From Onthophagus taurus (Eukaryota > Arthropoda > Insecta > Coleoptera > Scarabaeidae): DNA of 64,000 nt. The translations under genes and the position numbers were made by a program. This document shows, one piece after another, positions 57,163 to 64,000 of this stretch. The notes below the pieces were generated by a model. The model did no database searches, had not been told where the DNA came from, and saw nothing but the letters and a program-made list of their open reading frames with translations. The stretch is taken from contig NC_091966.1 of NCBI RefSeq assembly GCF_036711975.1, forward strand, positions 6,083,501-6,147,500, read 5' to 3'. Each line of letters begins with the position of its first letter. Positions within the stretch are counted from its first letter, which is position 1.

Positions 57163-58500
57163 AACCGGAAATTGTCAAAAACCTCAAAATGTGGTTTTAT
57201 TATTGGGTGGGTTGGCACTTCTGATCGATGGATTAAAATAACTTATTGGATATGTTTTATGGGTTAATTCTAAATCTTTTTTGTATGAAATGATTTTTTC
57301 CATTGGATACAATTGATGAGTTATAGAGGAAAATTAATGAAAACGTCAAAATTACAATTTTTCTTAAATTGGGTTGGTAGTTCTGATTGATAGAATAAAT
57401 ATCTTCATCCAATACGTTTTATGAGCTAATTCTAAACGTTTTTTGGTTAAAAAGTAATTCTCCATCTTGCATGATTAATAAGTTATAGCCGAAAATTGTC
57501 AGAAACCTCAAAATTTGGTTTTATTTTTGGGTGGGTTGGCACTACTGATCGATGGATTAAAATAACTTATTGGATATGTTTTATGGGTTAATTCTGAACC
57601 TTTTTTGTATGAAATGATTTTTTCCATTGGATACAATTGATAAGTTATAGAGGAAAATTGATGAAAACGTCAAAATTCCAATTTTTCTTAAGTTGGGTTG
57701 GTAGTTCTGATTGATAGCATAAATATCTTTATCCAATACGTATATTGAGATAATTCTAAGCGTTGTTTGTTTAAAAAGTAGTTTTCCGTCTTGCATAATT
57801 AATAAGTTATAACCGAAAATTGTCAAAAACCTCAAAATGTGGTTTTATTTTTGGATGGGTTGGCACTACTGATCGATGGATTAAAATAACTTATTGGATA
57901 TGGTTTATGGTTTAATTCTGACCCTTTTTTGTATGAAATGATTTATTGGATCTGTTTTATGGGTTAATCTTATATCTTTTTTCTATGAAATGATTTTTTC
58001 CATTGGATATAATAGATGAGTTACAGAGGAAAATTGATGAAAACGTCAAAATTTAATTTAATTTAATTAAATTTAAATTACAATTTTTTTTAAGTTGGAT
58101 TGGTAGTTCTGATTGATAGAATAAATATCTTCATCCAATACGTTTTATGAGCTAATTCTAAACGTTTTTTGGTTAAAAAGTAATTCTAAATCTTGCATGA
58201 TTAATAAGTTATAACCGAAAATTGTCAAAAACCTTAAAATTTGGTTTTATTTTTGGGTGAGTTGGCACAACTGATCGATGGATTAAAATAACTTATTGGA
58301 TATGTTTTATGGGTTAATTCTAAACCTTTCGTCTTCAGACGCACGGCTAAACCCGAATATTTCTATTTCTAGGTACTGGTACCTAGTACTATTTAGCATA
58401 ACCTAGTACTGTCACTAGAGCTAACCGCCTTAGAAAATGGTTTACTTTTCCTTCATAAAAATATAGAACAATCTAGGGCTGAATATCAATTAACACTAGA

Positions 58501-60250
58501 ACCACCGTCCTTGATTTATATATCGTATAGACAACTGTGGGAATACCCCAAGTTTATCTATGAACATCGAATAGAGCAAATTTGAGGAACAACTTCTTTA
58601 CTATATTCTTAAAATAAGTGGTTTTATAGGTTTTATCGTCGTCAATCAATTGTACCAGTTAGACGAACTTCAAGACGACGAGAGGAAGTTTGAGGTAGTT
58701 TCAAACTCAACCCTCGAGAGAGTGACTTTAAAGGAGTAACACTGAATTGAAATAAGAAAAAGTTGGATTAAGTAATTTTAAAGAGAAATTGAAAGTAAAA
58801 AAAAAGAATTAAATCGTTCTGAGCATATTACTTAGTAAAGTACATACACGTATTTTCAATCAGTTTGGGTCGAGGACGGTGTAGGTCGGTGAATATTTGA
58901 CAAGGACAAGGCTTAAATGGATGGAAGGGTCGTGTTACTATTTCCAACTCAAGCAAACGGAGAACCATTAAATCGGGAAATCACGTTTACGTGATTTTGT
59001 TTATACATAATTAAAAATGATTTTTATAAAAAAAGGTATTTTAGCAATTTCAATTTAGCTGGTGTTCTGTTACTCCTGGGCAATCGCGCTATGCAGAGCA
59101 CGGTCCAGCCAATTCAGTTCAAACTCGATATTTGGAGTTTGCGGGGAAATCGCCCAAAGGGATTTTTCGAATTGCCGATTCACTTCCGCTTCTAAGGGAA
59201 TTGCGGCAATCGCAACGATAAAAAGCTTTTCATTCAGAATTTAGTTACATACCAAAAAAAAAAAACTAATATCAAAAAATATATAATTGTTAAAGCAGAT
59301 TCTTTCTGTTTTTATTTTTATTTTGGCTTTTGTTCAACATCCGGGGAAGTTAGTTGTGCGTGACGCAGCGGAAATAACCACCCCCAACCACGTCACCCTT
59401 CCGCTAGTTTTTTAAATATTCATGAATTTTCGTACGCTTTATTACCGAACCTCGTTTGCTGTTAAATTTACGTATGTGTTAGTAGCTACATTGAGCACAG
59501 AGAGATGAAGAGAGAGAGACCACATGTTAACGTATTCATTAAAGCCGGAGGCGTATCTACAAAGTCGGTACGTTTCCAAACGTTGATGAATCCATACATT
59601 CCCAAACATTTTAACTTTCCGAACGTCAAAGAGTTTTAGGGGTACTAATAAAACGAAAAACTTTTACTTGACCGGTTAATTTTTCCGGCACGATCGAAAT
59701 CTAATTTCGTATTCAGTTCGTATACGATCAAGACTAAAAAACTTTTCGCTACTCTAATTGAAAAACGAGAACGAGAATAGAAAGAACAAAACTAATCTCA
59801 TTTTTTTTGTTTTAACCAGTGACATTTTTTGAATTAAAATTGGTTGTCCATCATTAAGATTAACTTTTTTGCAATTAGTGAATGTTTCATTCTATTTTTG
59901 TTTACCTTCATTTTTAGAATGAATGTTCAAAATGAAGCACACAGTAGTTATAATTTGGTTTGAAATGATTCTGAAAATAATTTAAAGATACTTGCTGATT
60001 GTTGTGCAAATAGTTTTGACAATGTCTATGGGGTGCTTTTCATGTCCTTATAAAATGAACATAATGGTACACATAGCAAAGGTGTTTCTTGTCTCGAAGG
60101 AGTACTTTGGCTCTGTTGATATGAAGTTTCTTTCAACGGGACATTCCCACGACAGAGATTTTGGTATAATTGCCGAAACAAAACGTGTTTTAAAGTGCAT
60201 GATATCAAAGGAGACAATTTTCGTTTTTATAATATATCTCCTTATATTAT
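58501..60250. other. non-repetitive non-coding DNA, candidate regulatory region
   Basis: No gene or repeat was recognised. Blocks with balanced composition occur at 58850-58990 (including the palindrome AAATCACGTTTACGTGATTT), 59060-59240 and 59340-59660. Such islands upstream of a developmental gene may be enhancers, but only composition supports this. Confidence 0.25.
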
Positions 60251-60360
60251 GCATTTAACTTAGTACTGCACTAGCACTATCACTTGAATTAACACAAGAC
60301 CTAGAACTAAAATAAGGTTTGGCCGTCTTCAGAGACGTACGGCTAAATCCGCTTTAATAT
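60250..60360. repeat. solo palindromic end of the satellite-bearing family
   Basis: Contains AACACAAGACCTAGAACTAA followed by GGCCGTCTTCAGAGACGTAC and GGCTAAATCC. This is the same terminal module found beside the three arrays, but no array is attached. Confidence 0.7.
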
Positions 60361-60679
60361 AAATTATATATTTTTACTCTAGCAAAATGTGTGTTTTATT
60401 AAAAATAACGTAATTCTTATTAATACGGACCTGATGTCATAAAATTTATGACACGCACCCGCTCGAAGGTTAATTTATGAATACCAGAACACAGACCACT
60501 AAAATCTGCTATCTTTTATTGATAGTCAAATAATAAAATCAGGTTTTACTTTTTAAAATTGATTATTATGTAGTAGCAGAAAAACACTGAAATCATATCT
60601 TTATAATTACAAAATTCTGAATTCGTTTTCTAACCCAGATAGCCAATAGCACAATTCTGATCATTTCCAATTTTCAAAT

Positions 60680-62725
60680 ACTTCTCCCCCTCACTCTTCA
60701 GCTATCAGTTGTCCATTTCTGGATGACGGTCTCTTTCATATATTTCTATGTTTCTTCGTCTTGGGTCATCCCAAACCATCTACTTCCCCCAATTCTCTTT
60801 ATGTCGTCTATTCATCTGCTTTTGTTGCTTTTGACACGTCATCTTGCATGATCTTGATTAGCTACGTGATTATTATGGTCACTTCTGTCTGTTTTCCATC
60901 GGATATCCTCATTTCTAATTCTTGATCATAAGCTGATACCAAGCATAGCTCGCTGGTGTGCTCTCAGCATAACCCTCAACTGGTTTGTATTTTTTTCGTC
61001 ATTGCCATAGTTTCAAGTTCGTAAGTCACCACTGGTAGTACGCATGAGTTATATATTTTACACTTGAAGTTTCAGTGTATGTTTTAACCCTTTCTGTCCC
61101 GACGATACTTTAAAGTACCGGTAATTTTAAACGCTCATTTTAAACTGTAGTTACCTATTCGGCACATTTAGAGCTGTCGGTACTTTCTACTATACGAGTG
61201 TATACAAGAAAGAATCTGTATAAAAAACGTCGCAATCCGCACTGTTGGATTTTTAGGTACACTTTAAACTTATTCATCCAGATGTGAGGTTAGCAGTTTA
61301 GTGAAAAGTGGTGCTGTTGAATTTTGTTCAAAAAGGTATTTCTTTGATAAATGGTTATTAGGTGTGATTATTACAGATCATTTTAAAGAGAAAGCTTTGA
61401 GCTTTAATTTAAAATAAGTTACATTCCTTAATTTCAATAAATACGGCTTACAGGAATTTTGAAATTAGCATCTTTTTTGACACTCTTAGGTTATACGAAA
61501 ATGTAAGTTTTATTTCAACTTTTTTTTTCTCTATATTTTTCCAATCCAACCCAATTATTATTGTACATCATCTTAAAGAGAAAGCTTTGAGCTTTAATTT
61601 AAAATAAGTTTCATTCCTTAATTTCAATAAATACGGCTTCCAGGAATTTTTAAATTTGCATCTTTTTGACACTCTTAGGTTATACGAAAATGTAAGTTTT
61701 ATTTCAACTTTTTTTTTCTCTATATTTTTCCAATCCAACCCAACAATTATTATACATCATTTTAAAGAGAAAGCCTTGAGCTTTAATTTAAAATAAGTTT
61801 CATTCCTTAATTTCAATAAATACGGCTTCCAGGAACTTTTAAATTAGCATCTTTTTTGACACTTTTAGGTTATTCGAAAATGTAAGTTTTGTTTCAACAT
61901 TTTTTTTCTTAATATTTTTCCAATCCAACCCAACAATTATTATACATCATTTTAAAGAGAAAGCTTTGAGCTTTAATTTAAAATAAGTTTCATTCCTTAA
62001 TTTCAATAAATACGGCTTCCAGGAATTTTTAAATTAGCATCTTTTTTGACCCTTTTAGATTATTCGAAAATGTATGTTTTATTTCAACATTTTTTAAAAA
62101 TATTTTTCCAATCCAACCCAACAATTATTATACATCACTTTAAAAAGAAAGCTTTGAGCTTTAATTTAGAATAAGTCTCATTCCTTAATTTCAATAAATA
62201 CGGCTTCCAGGAATTTTTAAATTAGCATCTTTTTTGACACTTTTAGGTTATACGAAAATGTTAGTTTTAACTCAATACTCTTTTTCTCAATATTTTTCTA
62301 ATTCAACCCATCGATTATTATGCATCGATTTAAACAGAAAGCTTTAAGCTTCATTTCTTCTTCTTTTAAAATAAGTTTTATTTCTTAATTTCAAAAAACA
62401 CGGTTTCCAGGAATTTTTGAATTACCATTTTTTTTGACACTTAGATTATGCGAAAATAGGGGGATTGCATATTTTGCAAAATTTTTATTCCAAAGGCCTT
62501 TACTGAGTGTATTTTGATAGCGTTTTAATTCTGTCTGATTCTGTCACAATGTTTCAAAATGTTTGACTTCTTGGGACACAAAGGGTTAATGTGCTTTACT
62601 TCAACTGTATGAATTCCTTTGCCCATCTTGAAGGCACTTCCTAGGTAAATATACTCCTCTACACATTCCACCAATTTGTTGTCTAAGCTGTTATTTTCGC
62701 TGGTGTTGCTAATTTTTTTTGTTTT
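60680..62725 (-). pseudogene. non-LTR retrotransposon relic split by a TTAA element
   Basis: On the minus strand, from 62720 to 62590: NNSLDNKLVECVEEYIYLGS, then AFKMGKGIHTVEVKHI. It resumes from 61083 downwards with TYTETSSVK, a Leu-Trp stretch, and pieces like KYKPVEGYAESTPASYAW; then RWIDD-type and KHRNI, KRPSSRNGQLIAEE near 60690-60790. The order is the RT C-terminal half, with multiple shifts. The two halves join in register across the TTAA insertion, which shows the element was inserted into it. Confidence 0.6.
61088..62585. mobile_element. TTAA-flanked element containing a 190-bp satellite
   Basis: TTAA at 61084-61087 and 62586-62589. The ends are CCCTTTCTGTCCC on the left and, read from the right, CCCTTTGTGTCCC. 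Six tandem units of 188-190 bp follow each other (AAAGCTTTGAGCTTTAATTT at 61391, 61581, 61770, 61960 and 62148, and a diverged unit at 62338). A palindrome GGTACTTTAAAGTATC-type hairpin lies close to the left end. No transposase. Confidence 0.85.
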
Positions 62726-64000
62726 GCTAAAGTTGTGTAAGTGTTCTTGTATATCCCAACGATGTTGATGCCTTTAGTTTCCCATGATTGTGACAAGCGT
62801 GAAAACGGCAGAAACAAAACAAACAATAACGAGTTATTCGTTGATAGATCATCATAGAAGCAGCGATTGAAATGAGCGCGGGCGAGAAGGAAGCGAGAAG
62901 GAATTGAAAGCTACTGTTAAGGCGATCACTAGGACGACCTTCTAAGTGGTGAAAAAAATGTTGGATATCTTCATCAGAAAATGCAACAACGAATTGGTAA
63001 CACAAGTCTAGGGTTTTCCCCAAGAAGAATGGATTAAAAAAAAATTAGGGAAGATGATCTAATCCAACCCACCCATAGTTATAAAAATACAGTCGTTATT
63101 TGCTCTCTTTCTTTTCATTGCACAAATGGCAATTTGTAAGTGTTGCAAAGCAGGTCATCAAACTGTTTTGCACCCAACAACAATTGCTGTTATACATTCG
63201 TTATTTTTTGTGAAACTGTTATTTACAAAAACGTGTCACGCTTTGTATTTTTGCAAATTTCTTGAAATAACAAGATTTTTTAAGATTATTCCTATACAGC
63301 ACTATAAATAGATTTGAATTTGAATCGCAGTTATATATAACATCTGCAAATGTATACCACAGAATAGTTTGCGTGCCATTCACATTGAATTCTCAAACAC
63401 ACATTCGTAAAATATGTGGGGGAGCTATATCAAAGCGCTGGTGTCAGCGGCTTTGAATGCAGTACGGTCGCAAATAGAGGCTCGCGGTTCAATGGAGGTT
63501 TTTCAAAAATAAAAAAACGTATAGAATGGTTTTAGGGTTGGGTTCGAAACCCTTTGGTTGCGGTGGTGTGAGGTTACAAACATTAACGGTTCGTGAAAGT
63601 GGGCGAATAATTTACATAAATCGATGCCAATGGCCGAATTGAATTTTTCGATTCCCGGAACGGGTGCATTCAATTTTAATTTCGGGTATTAGCCGCTTTT
63701 CAGAATTGTTTTTCAAACTATTAGGTCATAATAGATATTTAATACAACATTTTCATCATCAAATCAAATCACTGATAATCCTCCTAACTAAACAGGATTT
63801 TCTTTACAAATCCATTAATAACTGCCAAAATATGGCAAATTTTAACTTTTCGAGTTTTAAAACAGAATCATATTCGCAAATAATTTTAATGTTGGATTAT
63901 TAAGCTCGTTATAATGTAGAGAAACAAAGTTTTAACAAGGTAGAGACATAATAACGAAAAGCATTACGACACGCTATCAAACTTTTACAATGTTTAATTA
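62726..64000. other. right end, unresolved
   Basis: A minus-strand frame at 62727-63023 (KTLDLCYQFVVAFSDEDI, then QHFFHHLEGRPSDRLNSS) has balanced composition, but no family is recognised and no start context supports it. Bases 63420-63660 form a less AT-rich block without a coding frame. Nothing else was seen. Confidence 0.3.

Larger units (their letters stand above)
54575..58500. repeat. satellite-bearing element 2: same 323-bp array, split by a retrotransposon
   Basis: The array occupies 54700-55008 and 57163-58330. GGCAC markers are at 54726, 57214, 57538, 57862 and 58264; the last interval is longer because of an internal partial duplication near 57930. The left end is AACTAGAAACATTCGGGTTT and GCCGTCTTAAGAGACGTATA. 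The right end, near 58326, is CGTCTTCAGACGCACGGCTA, then AACCCGAATATTTC. These are the same terminal modules as 50150-52900. Confidence 0.85.

Noticed and set aside
63520-63570. GGTTCGAAACC resembling a tRNA B box
   Set aside because: No A box at the right distance, no acceptor stem pairing and no anticodon arm could be drawn.

Overview
The window looks like an AT-rich insect nuclear scaffold, probably a beetle, although the order is an inference. Genes have short GT-AG introns. The recognisable proteins are insect types: secreted carboxylesterases, a BTB zinc finger protein, a THAP protein and a Scabrous-like fibrinogen protein. Well over half of the window is transposon, satellite or other repeat. 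No prokaryotic operon, CRISPR array, rRNA or convincing tRNA was seen.

Genes, left to right: (1) the 3' part of a carboxylesterase (2185-3666, +) with its catalytic triad, cut off upstream by satellite; (2) a complete PLPP6-like lipid phosphatase (3731-4488, -), convergent with the esterase; (3) a large, mostly disordered, C-terminally membrane-anchored protein of about 2030 residues (about 9140-24592, +), whose exon phases close exactly; (4) an intronless BTB-C2H2 gene (27502-28368, -); (5) a THAP-domain gene (29136-29784, -); (6) a second BTB-C2H2 copy (33569-34435, -); (7) a complete secreted carboxylesterase (34827-38006, -); (8) the last two exons of a scabrous-like gene (44749-53845, -), whose 7.3 kb intron is full of repeats. 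Its 5' exons were not found.

The BTB genes lie in a tandem segmental duplication: 24546-28811 corresponds to 30045-34877. It runs from the last exon of the large gene into the last exon of the esterase. Each copy later took a different transposon at a site that is still empty in the other copy: a TTAA-flanked element in copy 1 and an element with a 9-bp target duplication in copy 2. This gives clean insertion boundaries from the sequence alone.

Mobile DNA includes three TTAA-flanked (piggyBac-type) insertions, one with a decayed transposase and a nested Tc1/mariner element; two foldback (giant hairpin) elements; several dead non-LTR retrotransposons; one fresh 5'-truncated R1-clade insertion with an intact RT-RNase H frame; and a dispersed short motif rich in CCTCGGCCGCAAGCGACCTC. 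The most unusual pattern is a family of elements that share palindromic ends (CTAGTTCTAGGTCTAGTG plus a GTTTAGCCGTC hairpin) but enclose different tandem satellites, at 31640-32810, 50150-52900 and 54575-58500, with a solo end at 60260-60350.
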